In this document: positions 8,788 through 17,241 of the stretch, one piece after another
Layout: each line of letters begins with the position of its first letter
Numbering within the stretch: position 1 is the stretch's first letter
Source of the DNA: Citrifermentans bremense
GTDB lineage: Bacteria; Desulfobacterota; Desulfuromonadia; Geobacterales; Geobacteraceae
Direction of reading: 5' to 3'
DNA length: 64,000 nt
Assembly (NCBI RefSeq): GCF_014218275.1
Contig: NZ_AP023213.1
Span: 2,706,001-2,770,000, forward strand
Notes under the pieces: generated by a model
The model's database searches: none
Seen by the model: only the letters and a program-made list of their open reading frames with translations
What the model was told of the DNA's origin: nothing
Position numbers and translations under genes: made by a program

Positions 8788-9052
8788 ACATCCTCCTTTG
8801 CTCCCTTTGCTTGATTCCCTCCTAACACCTTGAAGTTCCGGGGAGAACTATATGGCAGCGCTCCGCCAAGTCAACTGTTCTATGTGACAAGATATGAGCT
8901 GTTACAATTTTGCCTACGGTGCCCGAGCCCAACTCAATGCCTCGGGTCGCCGTCCCTCTCTCACGCTGTTCCCCTGCTCCCGGCTCCCGGCTGTCCTTTT
9001 CCCCGGTGTCCAGTATCCTTTTACTTTCCCGCGTCCAGCAAAGGGAGGGCTT

Positions 9053-9715
9053 GTGAAAACGGAAAAAGAGAAGATGCTGGCAGGCGAGCTTTACGATCCG
9101 CTGGATACGCTGCTCTGCCAGGAGCGGGACCGTTGCCGCGACCTGTGCCTGCTGCTCAACTCGACTAGGGAGGATCAGAAGGAGCAACGGTATCGCCTGC
9201 TTGCCGAACTCTTTGGCAGGAAAAGCGATGTCTGGATTCAGCCCCCCTTTTTCTGCGATTACGGCAGGAACATCTCTTTTGGCTCCAAGGTATTTTTCAA
9301 CTTCAACTGCGTGGTACTCGACTGCGCCCAGGTGACCATCGGCGACAACGTCCTCATCGTGCCATCGGTGCAGATCTACACAGCAACACACCCTATCGGC
9401 GCAGCCGAGCGCAGAACGGGTCTTATATCAGCCAAACCGGTCACTATCGGTTCGGACATCTGGATCGGAGGCGGTGCGATCATCTGCCCCGGAGTCACCA
9501 TTGGAGATGGAGCGGTTATCGGTGCAGGAAGCGTAGTTACTCGCGATGTGCCTCCAGAAGTGATCGTTGCCGGGAACCCAGCCCGCGTCGTCAAAGAGAT
9601 TCTCCCTTCACCTACCCCCTCCCCATCTGAACACAAAAAGTCCTGTCGCCGGACGCTCCCTTTAGATGTTCTAACACTCCGAAGAACCAAGAAACGATGC
9701 TGCAAAAATGTATGA
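9053..9715 (+). CDS. Maltose/galactoside O-acetyltransferase family protein
   Basis: 220 residues from a GTG start preceded by AGGGAGGG. The longer upstream reading is not supported by an SD, whereas the chosen start begins [16 protein letters not shown], the family N-terminus. Left-handed beta-helix hexapeptide repeats follow, with the active-site region IYTATHPI (catalytic His) and the C-terminal [11 protein letters not shown]. These enzymes transfer acetyl from acetyl-CoA to maltose, glucose or related sugars. The C-terminal ~20 residues past [11 protein letters not shown] are basic and atypical. Confidence 0.85.
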   Translation: MKTEKEKMLAGELYDPLDTLLCQERDRCRDLCLLLNSTREDQKEQRYRLLAELFGRKSDVWIQPPFFCDYGRNISFGSKVFFNFNCVVLDCAQVTIGDNVLIVPSVQIYTATHPIGAAERRTGLISAKPVTIGSDIWIGGGAIICPGVTIGDGAVIGAGSVVTRDVPPEVIVAGNPARVVKEILPSPTPSPSEHKKSCRRTLPLDVLTLRRTKKRCCKNV

Positions 9716-9879
9716 CAATTTTATCTCGCTATATTTGGCATTTAATACTGTATGGGCCATAGTCTGTACTGTAATTTTTCGTTTTGTATTACAATTTCTG
9801 ACTAACTGTTGAGGTGTTTTAAAGTTATTGACCATGAATAATTGCGAATTGCAAATTTATAAGCATATTTGTCTACATT

Positions 9880-9993
9880 TTATTTCAACCATACCGATGA
9901 GCCGTTTAAAACAACGTTAGCCAAACATAGCAAAGCTATAAATTGTAATACAAATACAGGAACAGCAGCACTATAGACAGTAAATCGTTGCAT
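9880..9993 (-). CDS. Possible 37-residue single-span membrane peptide
   Basis: ATG at 9993 preceded by GAGGAAATTTG (good SD and spacing), encoding a peptide starting [13 protein letters not shown] with a strongly hydrophobic centre ([17 protein letters not shown]). No homologue is recognised. The SD and the hydrophobic profile are the only support; it could be chance in an AT-rich region. Confidence 0.3.
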   Translation of the reverse strand: MQRFTVYSAAVPVFVLQFIALLCLANVVLNGSSVWLK

Positions 9994-10018
9994 CAAATTT
10001 CCTCGGGTCAACCGATAT
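9993..10018 (+). promoter_or_regulatory. Possible sigma-28-type promoter for the MCP gene
   Basis: The block ACCGATAT (10011-10018) resembles the flagellar sigma -10 element GCCGATAA. A weak TCAA lies 14 bases upstream. The spacing is one base short of the enterobacterial consensus, so this is tentative. Confidence 0.3.
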
Positions 10019-10048
10019 TCAATCAAACAATCAAAGGATAGGGAGTGT

Positions 10049-13000
10049 ATGAAAAATTTAGACGTGGGTAAGAGAATCATGTTCGGCTTCACTGTCGCGG
10101 CGGTGCTTTGTTGCCTGGGGTGCTACGCGTCGCTGCAGGGTTCGGCCGCCGTAGCGGCGGGCGCCTGTGCCGCGGCCCTTCTGGCCATCCTCGCGCTGGG
10201 GGCGTACCTTTCGCGCGGCGCCGCAGGCGAGATGGCGTCGCTCGCGCAGCAGGCTTCCGAGGCGCAACAGGAGGTGGACCGGTTGACCGAAAGAAACGAC
10301 TGGTTCCGCGCCATCATCGATGCGGTCCCCTTCCCGGTCCACGTGACCGACAACGACATGAACTGGACCTTCATGAACAAGCCGTTCGAAGAGCTTTTGG
10401 TCCGCGAGGGGCGCATCAGGGACCGTGAATCCGCCGTCGGCCTTGCCTGCAGCAATGCCGCCGCCAACATCTGCAACAACGATGGCTGTGGCATCAAGCA
10501 GCTGCACCGGGGCAAAAACGAGAGCTTCTTCACCTGGTGCGGCTCCGAGTGCAAGCAGGACACCTCCTATCTTGTCAACAGCAAGGGGGAGAGGATCGGC
10601 TACGTCGAGGTGGTCACCGACCTTACCGCCATGATCAGGAACCGCGACTACACCCAGGCCGAGGTGGAGCGGATGGCGGACAACCTTACCAAGCTGGCAC
10701 TTGGGAGCCTCGACCTGAACCTCCAGGTGGGAGAGGCCGACGAGCATACCGGCCAGGCGCGGGAAAACTTCGTCAAGATCAACGAGAGCCTCGCCAGGGT
10801 GAAAGAGGCGGTCGGCGCCATGATCGAGGACACGGAAACCTTGGTGGGCGCTGCGCTCGCAGGGCGCTTCCAGACCCGCGTGGACGCCTCCCGGCACCAG
10901 GGGGACTACCGCTCCATCGTCGACGGGGTGAACCGGACCCTGGACATGGTGGTGGACAAAAACGACTGGTACGAGGCGATCATCGACGCCGTCCCCTTCC
11001 CCATCCACGTAACCGACAACGACATGAACTGGACCTTCATGAACAAGCCGTTCGAGAAGCTCCTGGTCCGCGAAGGGCGCATCAAGGACCGCGTCAGCGC
11101 CGTGGGCCTTGCCTGCAGCAACGCCGCCGCCAACATCTGCAACTCGGAAGGATGCGGCATCAAGCAGCTGCACAAGGGTGTGGCGGAGAGCTACTTCGAC
11201 TGGTGCGGTTCGGGTTGCAAGCAGGACACCTCCTACCTCGTGAACCGCAAGGGGGAGAAGATCGGCTACGTCGAGGTGGTGACCGACCTGACCGCCATGA
11301 TCAGGAACCGCGACTACAGCAAGGCCGAGGTGGAACGGATGGCCGGCAACCTCACCAAGCTGGCACTGGGGAACCTGGACCTCGACCTCAAGGTGGCGGA
11401 GGGCGACGAGCACACGGTGCAGGCCCGCGAGGACTTCCAGAAGATCAACGACAGCCTCTCCAGCGTGAAGGACGCGGTGGGCGCCATGATCGAGGACACG
11501 GAGAAGCTGGTATCCGCAGCGCTTGCCGGACAGTTCCAGACCCGGACCGACGCCTCCAGGCATCGCGGCGAGTACCGCGCCATCGTGGACGGGGTGAACA
11601 AAACCCTCGACATGGTGGTGGACAAGAACGACTGGTACGAGGCGATCATCGACGCGGTCCCCTTCCCCATCCACGTGACCGACAACGACATGAACTGGAC
11701 CTTCCTCAACAAACCCTTCGAGGCGCTGCTGGTGAAGGAAGGGCGCATCAGGGACAGGGTCACCGCGCTCGGGCTTCCCTGCAGCAACGCCGCCGCCAAC
11801 ATCTGCAACTCGGAAGGGTGCGGCATAAAGCAGCTGCACCGGGGGGTGCCGGAGAGCTACTTCGACTGGTGCGGCTCGGGTTGCAAGCAGGACACCTCGT
11901 ATCTGTTGAACCGCAAGGGAGAGAAGATCGGCTACGTCGAAGTGGTCCAGGACCTGACCGCCATCATCAGGAACCGCGACTACACCAAGAGCGAGATCGA
12001 GCGCATGGCGGTCAACCTGCAGCTGTTGGCCCAGGGGGACCTGGACCTGAACTTCGCCATCGGGCAGCCCGACCAGCACACCAAGGAGTCGCACGCCGAC
12101 TTCCTGCGCATCGACGACAGCCTGAAGAGCGTCAAGCAGGCCATGGACCACATCATTTCCATAACCAAGGAGATAGCCGACGGCAACCTTACCGTCGAGG
12201 TGACGCCGCGTTCTGAGAAGGACGAACTCTTGAAGGACCTGGCGGGCATGGTGGGTAAACTTTCCGAGGTGGTGCTTGAGGTGAAGCTCGCGGCGGACAA
12301 CGTCACCCTCGGGAGCAAGGAACTGGCGGAAAACGCGGAGAACACCTCGCAGGGGGCGACGGAGCAGGCGGCTTCGGCGGAGCAGGCCTCGAGCTCCATG
12401 GAGGAGATGAGCGCCAACATCAGGCAGACCTCCGACAACGCCTCGCAGACCGAGAAGATCGCGGTGAAGTCCGCCGCCGACGCGCAGGAAGGGGGCAAAG
12501 CTGTCGCCGAGACGCTCGCGGCCATGAAGGAGATCGCAGGAAAGATCTCCATCGTCGAGGAGATCGCGCGGCAGACCAACATGCTGGCCCTTAACGCGGC
12601 GATAGAGGCGGCGCGCGCGGGCGAGCACGGCAAGGGGTTCGCGGTGGTCGCGGCCGAGGTGAGAAAGCTTGCCGAAAGGAGCCAGAAGGCGGCGGGCGAG
12701 ATCTCGACCCTTTCCACCTCCAGCGTCGAGATCGCCGAGAAGGCCGGGAACCTCTTGGGGGAGATCCTCCCCAACATCCAGCGGACGGCGGAACTGGTCC
12801 AGGAGATCAGCGCCGCGAGCAGGGAGCAGGACGGCGGCGCGCAGCAGATCAACCAGGCGATCCAGCAGCTGGACCAGGTGATCCAGAAGAACGCGGCGGT
12901 TGCCGAGGAGATGGCCTCTACCGCCGAGCAGCTCTCCTCGCAGGCGGGGCAGTTGCAGGGGACCATCTCCTTCTTCCGGGTGAACGGCGCAGCTCAGGAA

Positions 13001-13162
13001 GGTCAGTGGAGCAGCAAGCACAGCGCCGCCCCCCACGGCGGAGCGTCCTTGACCTACTCCGGGTCCGCGGCCAAGGCGACCGCCAAAAGGGGGCTCAAGC
13101 GGGCGGCAGCCGACAACGGGATAGCGATCCAGCTCGACCACGACGCCTTCGAGCGCTTCTAA
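10049..13162 (+). CDS. Methyl-accepting chemotaxis protein with three tandem cysteine-rich PAS-HAMP units
   Basis: 1037 residues. Two close hydrophobic segments (about residues 11-55) form a membrane hairpin with almost no periplasmic domain, so sensing should be cytoplasmic. Three near-identical units start at residues 83, 305 and 527, an exact 222-residue period. Each has a PAS-like half ([11 protein letters not shown], five conserved Cys in GLx[15 protein letters not shown], [13 protein letters not shown]) and a HAMP-like helical half. The C-terminal signalling domain has the highly conserved hairpin tip ([20 protein letters not shown]). The cysteines could bind a metal or respond to redox state; that is inference. 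GGATAGGGAG precedes the ATG. Confidence 0.9.
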   Translation: MKNLDVGKRIMFGFTVAAVLCCLGCYASLQGSAAVAAGACAAALLAILALGAYLSRGAAGEMASLAQQASEAQQEVDRLTERNDWFRAIIDAVPFPVHVTDNDMNWTFMNKPFEELLVREGRIRDRESAVGLACSNAAANICNNDGCGIKQLHRGKNESFFTWCGSECKQDTSYLVNSKGERIGYVEVVTDLTAMIRNRDYTQAEVERMADNLTKLALGSLDLNLQVGEADEHTGQARENFVKINESLARVKEAVGAMIEDTETLVGAALAGRFQTRVDASRHQGDYRSIVDGVNRTLDMVVDKNDWYEAIIDAVPFPIHVTDNDMNWTFMNKPFEKLLVREGRIKDRVSAVGLACSNAAANICNSEGCGIKQLHKGVAESYFDWCGSGCKQDTSYLVNRKGEKIGYVEVVTDLTAMIRNRDYSKAEVERMAGNLTKLALGNLDLDLKVAEGDEHTVQAREDFQKINDSLSSVKDAVGAMIEDTEKLVSAALAGQFQTRTDASRHRGEYRAIVDGVNKTLDMVVDKNDWYEAIIDAVPFPIHVTDNDMNWTFLNKPFEALLVKEGRIRDRVTALGLPCSNAAANICNSEGCGIKQLHRGVPESYFDWCGSGCKQDTSYLLNRKGEKIGYVEVVQDLTAIIRNRDYTKSEIERMAVNLQLLAQGDLDLNFAIGQPDQHTKESHADFLRIDDSLKSVKQAMDHIISITKEIADGNLTVEVTPRSEKDELLKDLAGMVGKLSEVVLEVKLAADNVTLGSKELAENAENTSQGATEQAASAEQASSSMEEMSANIRQTSDNASQTEKIAVKSAADAQEGGKAVAETLAAMKEIAGKISIVEEIARQTNMLALNAAIEAARAGEHGKGFAVVAAEVRKLAERSQKAAGEISTLSTSSVEIAEKAGNLLGEILPNIQRTAELVQEISAASREQDGGAQQINQAIQQLDQVIQKNAAVAEEMASTAEQLSSQAGQLQGTISFFRVNGAAQEGQWSSKHSAAPHGGASLTYSGSAAKATAKRGLKRAAADNGIAIQLDHDAFERF
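10295..12290 (+). repeat. Three tandem 666-bp coding repeats inside the MCP gene
   Basis: Units begin at 10295, 10961 and 11627. They are highly similar at DNA level over the PAS-like half and more diverged in the HAMP-like half. The exact 666-base spacing shows in-frame duplication. Confidence 0.85.
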
Positions 13163-13167
13163 TCCTC

Positions 13168-13210
13168 AAAAAAAGGCCGCCCCCTACCGGTAAAAGGTGG
13201 AGGCGGCCGC
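13168..13210 (-). terminator. Second of two tandem intrinsic terminators after the TPR gene
   Basis: Minus-strand hairpin with GGCCGCC / GGCGGCC arms and a run of seven T. It lies between convergent genes and could also insulate the MCP gene. Confidence 0.65.
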
Positions 13211-13240
13211 ATCTATTTTCCAACCAACGTGCACCGGCGC

Positions 13241-13285
13241 AAAAAAGGCCGCCTCTGCCCCCGTCACAAGGGCTGAAGCGGCCTT
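13241..13285 (-). terminator. First of two tandem intrinsic terminators after the TPR gene
   Basis: Minus-strand hairpin with AAGGCCGC / GCGGCCTT-like arms followed by six T. It shares the GGCCGCC core with the neighbouring terminator. Confidence 0.65.
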
Positions 13286-13329
13286 CATTCATGTTGCCAT
13301 CCCGGTCAGGCTGGCGCCAGACACTCCGT

Positions 13330-14589
13330 CTAAGCCGGAGCCTGCTTTTGCGCCATGGCGAGGATCTCGCGCGCCAAGGCGTCCTCGGGGTTTTGCTCGA
13401 GCGCCGTCTCCAGGTGCTTCAGCCCCTCCTCCCACCGGCCAAAGCCAAGGCAGGCGCTGCCGAAATCCCGCTGCAGGTCGCGCAAGGCCTGGTCCAGCTT
13501 TTCCGCCGCGGCGAAATGCGTGAGCGCCTCCTGGTCCCCCTCGCCGGCCAGAAGCTTCGCCAGCGCATGGTGGAACTGGGGGATGGCGGGAGAAAGCTCG
13601 ATCGCCTTCTGGAAATGCTCCCGGACCCGCTTGTTGTCCCCGCCAAGTTTCTGCCTCCACCGCCCCAAGGCCGAAATGCGCCTGCGCCAGGTTGGCGTCG
13701 AGCGAGGCGGCCGCCTCGAAACAGGCTCGAGCCTCGTCGTAGTTCTGCTTCATCAGGTGTACGTTGCCGAGGTTCACCTTGAGCAGCGGCGCCTCTGGTG
13801 CCAGCTCAGCCGCCAGGTTGCACTTCTCCAGCGCGTCGTCGAAGCGCCCCAGGGACATGAGGGCGGAGCCGTAATTGTTGCGGCAGTTCGCGTGGTTCGG
13901 GTCGACCTTTACCGCCCTCTCGTAATAGGCCAGCGCCTCCTCGTTGCGCCCCAGGTCGTGGAGCAGGACCGCGTAGGTGTAAAGCGCGCCCCAGTGGTGG
14001 GAGGCGAGCCTCAGCGCTCCCTTCAGCACCTCTTCGGCGTAATCGTACATGCGCAGATCGTGCAGCACGTCGCCGAACTTGTGAAGCACGTGGGCGTTGC
14101 CCGGCACCAGCGAGGCGGCGATCTCGAAGCAGACGGCGCTTTCCTGCAGGAATCCCCCGCGCTTGAGCGCCTCTGCGAAGGCCAGCACCAGATCGGTCAC
14201 GGCGGGAATGCGCACCGCGGGGTGATCCAGCACCGCCTCGAAAAGCTCGGTGGAAATGACCCGGGAGATGCTTTCCCCCGAGGAGGAGATGCGCTGGCTT
14301 ATGGAGCGCAGGTTGCTCGCCGCCTCAGAGACGCCCCCCTTCCCCGCCATGATGCTGGAGGCGAAGAAGGTCGAGAGGTTGTCCTGCGGGGCCTCCTCGG
14401 CAAGCTTCACGTACGCTGCGAAAGCCCCGTCCAGATCGTCATGCAGCAGCGACAGCGCGGCCACGAAGTCGGAGCCCTGGGAAAGAGAGGTGTAGTCACC
14501 CTTGCGCCCGGTCCCTTGCGCCCGGTCCCTTGCGCGCCCTCCGTCTCCCCTTTCTCCTTGCCGCCGAAAAACTTGTTGAAAAAGCCCAT
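13330..14589 (-). pseudogene. TPR-repeat protein gene interrupted by two frameshifts
   Basis: The natural start is the ATG at 14589 (MGFFNKFFGGKEKG). Translation in that frame leaves the TPR coding frame inside a 14-base direct repeat at 14501-14528. Removing one 14-base unit would join it exactly to the TPR frame (DYTSLSQGSDFVAAL onward). A second shift lies at CCCC 13663-13666: dropping one base joins AQAHFGLG to RWRQKLGGDNKRV and the natural end AQKQAPA. Between these, several TPR units are visible (ALAYYERAVKVDPNHAN, LEKCNLAAELAPEAP, ACFEAAASLDANLAQAHFG). The gene may be broken, phase-variable or misread. It lies downstream of a TauE/SafE gene. Confidence 0.7.
14501..14542. repeat. 14-bp tandem repeat at a frame-switch point
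   Basis: CTTGCGCCCGGTCC occurs twice in tandem (14501-14514, 14515-14528), followed by a degenerate third copy (14529-14542). The unit is not a multiple of three, and contraction by one unit restores the reading frame of the TPR gene. Confidence 0.85.
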
Positions 14590-14633
14590 CCTTGTCCGTT
14601 GCAATCACAGTGCTGGTCTTTTCACCACATAAA

Positions 14634-15431
14634 TCAGAACAGGCTCAGCAGCATCTTCGTTCCCATGACGACCAGGAGCAGCGCGAAGATCTTCTTCAGC
14701 AGGTCGATGGGAAGGGTGTGCGCCAGCTTCGCCCCCAAGGGGGCGGTCATCATGCTGGTCGCGGAGATCCCGGCCAAAGCGGGGAGATATACGAAACCGA
14801 GGCTGTATTGAGGGAGCTCCGCCGAAAGGCCGTTGACCAGGTATCCTGCGGCACCTGCCAGGGCGATGGGAAAACCTACAGCGGACGAGGTGCCGATGGC
14901 CCGCTGGATGGCCACGTTGCACCAGACCAGGAAAGGAACGGTCATGGTCCCACCGCCGATCCCGACCAGGCTGGAAACGCCACCGATGACGCCGCCGACG
15001 CCGGACATGGCGGCAAGCCCCGGGAGCTGGCGGTGCGGTTTTGGCTTGATGTTGAGCAGCATCTGGAGGGCGACGTAGTAGAGGAAGACGACGAAGAAGC
15101 CCTTGAGGAAACCGGTGGAAAGCTGGGAGGCGACCCAGGAACCGGCGAAGGTGCCGACCAGGATGCCGGCGCTGATGCGCCGCACCACCGTCCACTCGAC
15201 GGCGCCGCGGCGATGGTGGGCCCGCAGGCTGGAGACGGAGGTGAACATGATGCTGGCGAGCGAGGTCCCGAGGGCCAGGTGAAGGATGTGCGCCTCGGGC
15301 ATGTGCTGCGCAGTGAAGATGAAGGTGAGGACCGGTACGATCACCAGGCCGCCCCCCACTCCGAGCAGACCGGCAAGGACCCCGGCAAAAGCCCCCAGGG
15401 CAACATACAAAAGCCAGAAAGTCATTAGCAA
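14634..15431 (-). CDS. TauE/SafE family membrane permease (sulfite/organosulfonate exporter type)
   Basis: 265 residues, about eight hydrophobic segments. The family glycine-rich motifs occur in both halves: GLLGVGGGLVIVPVL near residue 22 and VGIGGGTMTVPFL near residue 150. These internal repeats define TauE/SafE transporters, which export sulfite, sulfoacetate or related anions; the substrate cannot be deduced here. The start could also be the second ATG two codons on (15425). The broken TPR gene follows downstream. Confidence 0.85.
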   Translation of the reverse strand: MLMTFWLLYVALGAFAGVLAGLLGVGGGLVIVPVLTFIFTAQHMPEAHILHLALGTSLASIMFTSVSSLRAHHRRGAVEWTVVRRISAGILVGTFAGSWVASQLSTGFLKGFFVVFLYYVALQMLLNIKPKPHRQLPGLAAMSGVGGVIGGVSSLVGIGGGTMTVPFLVWCNVAIQRAIGTSSAVGFPIALAGAAGYLVNGLSAELPQYSLGFVYLPALAGISATSMMTAPLGAKLAHTLPIDLLKKIFALLLVVMGTKMLLSLF

Positions 15432-15510
15432 TTCCCGCGGTACCAGTTTTGGCAGGCATCATACGCGGGACTGCGCGGTTTTTCAAACAGCAAATTGACG
15501 AGGCGGGAAT

Positions 15511-15546
15511 AAAAAAGACCGGAAACAATGGCTGCGCTTTCCGGTC
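15511..15546 (-). terminator. Intrinsic terminator after the EboE-like gene
   Basis: Minus strand GACCGGAAA / TTTCCGGTC stem, 12-base loop, then six T. Confidence 0.8.
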
Positions 15547-15672
15547 AGGTAAGTGGACTGCATCGAGCAGGTTACTGCGGGGGTTATGCTCGTTATATCG
15601 GCGCTTGCAGCTGAAAGTTCCCGCAAGCGCGGGGTGCTGTCCCCAATGAGCGCGCGGGTCAAGCCGACCAGG

Positions 15673-16779
15673 TTAAGGACCACGGTCCGTTGCATCCACT
15701 CTCCCCTGCAGCCACCGGATCTCCCGGATTATGGACGAGGAAAGATGCTCCAACCGCAGCTGCGGCGGCAGCACCCTCCAGGAATAGGTCTCGACTTCAA
15801 GCAGCACCTCCCGGTCCAGAAGCGGCAAAAGCTTTTCGGCAAAGCCGCGGGTGGTGCCGAGGGTCCCGGCCTTCTCGAGGAAGAGCGGCACATGGAAATG
15901 GCAGCGCCACTCGTCCCCTTCCTCCCCCAGGTGCTGGGCCAGGGCGTCCGGAAGGTCGTGGTAGCGGCTCAAGGAACCGTCCTTGCCGCGGATAACCACC
16001 TGGTGCAGATAGCAAGGCTCGTCGAAGGCGGAGAGAGCCGCACGCTCGCCGTGCCCACAGGCGAGCGCCGAAGAGACCTGCACCTTGGCCACCCGCACGC
16101 CGCTGTCGGCCAGAAGCGACAGGACCTGCTCCGGCTCCTCGAACTGCTGCGCCAGATGGCAGCAATCCAGGCAGATCCCGATCCGCGCCCTAAGGCGCCC
16201 GGAGAGGTCCATCTCCTTCAGGAAACGAACGAGGTCGGAGGTGGTCTCCAGCACGCAGGCGGGCCCGGGCTCCAGGGCGAGCACGATGTCGACCCCTCTC
16301 TCCTCCTTCAGCAGTTCCAGGTGCGTGAGGACCTGCAGCACACGCTTGCGGTACTCTACCGGCGAGAGGTTAGCCTTGAAGCCTATCGGGACCGTGGAGA
16401 TGGAGCCGGCCGTCCCGGCAGGAAGCCAATCGGCCAGGAGGTCGGCAAGAAGGTTCGTGTACTCGGCACGCTCACGGCTGTGCCAATCAGGCAGGTAGAC
16501 CTTCTGCTTCACCGCCTCGCCGTGGAAGGCGCCGTAGACAAAGCCGTTGATGGTGGGGACATAGCACCCCTCCTCGCGCAGCCAGCTTGCGAATGAAGCC
16601 CGCCCAGCGGCCAGGAGTTCTCTCGCGGCGCGGGCGGACAGGCACAGCCCTATGGGAAAGCGCGCATCGGAGGAGACCGCCTGTTTCACCTTCGGCACGT
16701 GTTCCCGCAAGGCCCTGAAGGTCTCGTCCCAGGAGTCGGCTGGATGGATGTTGCTGCAGTAGGTGATCCTTGACTTCAC
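15673..16779 (-). CDS. EboE-like metabolite-traffic TIM-barrel protein
   Basis: 368 residues from a GTG start with a strong SD (AAGGAGGG). The N-terminus (ITYCSNIHPADSWDETF) and the overall xylose-isomerase-like TIM-barrel layout match EboE of the EboABCDEF cluster, which is implicated in moving precursors to the periplasm in cyanobacteria and other bacteria. Candidate metal-site residues occur in LALEPGPACV, GICLDCCHLAQQFE and the late HFHVPLF and LLEVETYSW. No other ebo genes are visible nearby, so it appears as a solitary member. It has its own promoter and terminator and is probably monocistronic. Confidence 0.75.
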   Translation of the reverse strand: MKSRITYCSNIHPADSWDETFRALREHVPKVKQAVSSDARFPIGLCLSARAARELLAAGRASFASWLREEGCYVPTINGFVYGAFHGEAVKQKVYLPDWHSRERAEYTNLLADLLADWLPAGTAGSISTVPIGFKANLSPVEYRKRVLQVLTHLELLKEERGVDIVLALEPGPACVLETTSDLVRFLKEMDLSGRLRARIGICLDCCHLAQQFEEPEQVLSLLADSGVRVAKVQVSSALACGHGERAALSAFDEPCYLHQVVIRGKDGSLSRYHDLPDALAQHLGEEGDEWRCHFHVPLFLEKAGTLGTTRGFAEKLLPLLDREVLLEVETYSWRVLPPQLRLEHLSSSIIREIRWLQGRVDATDRGP

Positions 16780-16832
16780 GTCGAACCCTCCTTGCTAAGT
16801 GGAGAGGCAGAGTGCACCGCTATCAGTTAAAC

Positions 16833-16861
16833 AGTATTTAATAAAAATGCTTTACTGTCAA
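16833..16861 (-). promoter_or_regulatory. Sigma-70 promoter for the EboE-like gene
   Basis: Minus strand TTGACA (16861-16856), 17-base spacer, AATACT (16838-16833). The start lies about 45-50 bases before the GTG. Confidence 0.55.
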
Positions 16862-16867
16862 AGAAGT

Positions 16868-16895
16868 AAAAAAAGGCGGGAAGATGAATCCCGCC
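16868..16895 (-). terminator. Intrinsic terminator after the decayed PEP-CTERM gene
   Basis: Minus strand GGCGGGATTC... / ...CCCGCC hairpin followed by seven T. Confidence 0.7.
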
Positions 16896-16950
16896 ATTGA
16901 TATTCAACCAAATAATAGCATGTTATGAACAAACAGCAACTGCAGGTACT

Positions 16951-17202
16951 TTATATATTGCGGCGCCTCCTGACATAGAATCCGAAAGTTGCCAGTGCCG
17001 ATCCGAACAGTAAGAACGTCGACGGCTCGGGAACGGGATTTGTGCCTGGGTCTTCAATCCCCAGATAGCTTACCTGGTAGACGACACTCTCAGGCAACTC
17101 GAGCAGGTGCTGGTCTGGCTGGGCTCCGCGATTTCAGGGTAGAAGCCGGCGAGCTTGAGGTACAGGTCGGATGAAGGCCAGCATGTTGTAGCTCGCATCA
17201 GC
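16951..17202 (-). pseudogene. Remnant of a PEP-CTERM protein gene
   Basis: The last ~40 codons encode a perfect PEP-CTERM sorting signal: NPVPEPSTFLLFGSALATFG followed by FYVRRRRNI and a stop at 16951. Upstream, plausible coding sequence continues only by changing frame twice: SYNMLAFI, then DLYLKLAGFYPEIAEP in another frame, then DQHLLELPESVVYQVSYLG. No start codon or signal peptide is found, so the 5' part is lost. It lies at the end of the PrsR/PrsK/exosortase group and was presumably once a substrate of that exosortase. Confidence 0.65.
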
Positions 17203-17241
17203 GCTCCTCGGCGAGCAGCCGTCCGGCATACTCCCGGGAGT

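Larger units (their letters stand above)
9716..10048. other. AT-rich intergenic region before the MCP gene
   Basis: About 330 bases of distinctly AT-rich sequence. It contains a possible flagellar-type (sigma-28) promoter for the MCP and a possible short membrane-protein ORF on the minus strand (listed separately). Nothing else recognisable. Confidence 0.5.

Noticed and set aside
8880-9052. Longer reading of the acetyltransferase starting near 8894
   Set aside because: The extra 53 residues are low-complexity Ser/Pro/Arg with no SD, while the GTG at 9053 has a strong SD and the family N-terminus.
10058-13141. 1027-codon open frame on the minus strand, opposite the MCP gene
   Set aside because: It is the mirror of a high-GC coding gene with a strong family match. 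The product is His/Val/Leu-rich without recognisable domains or SD.
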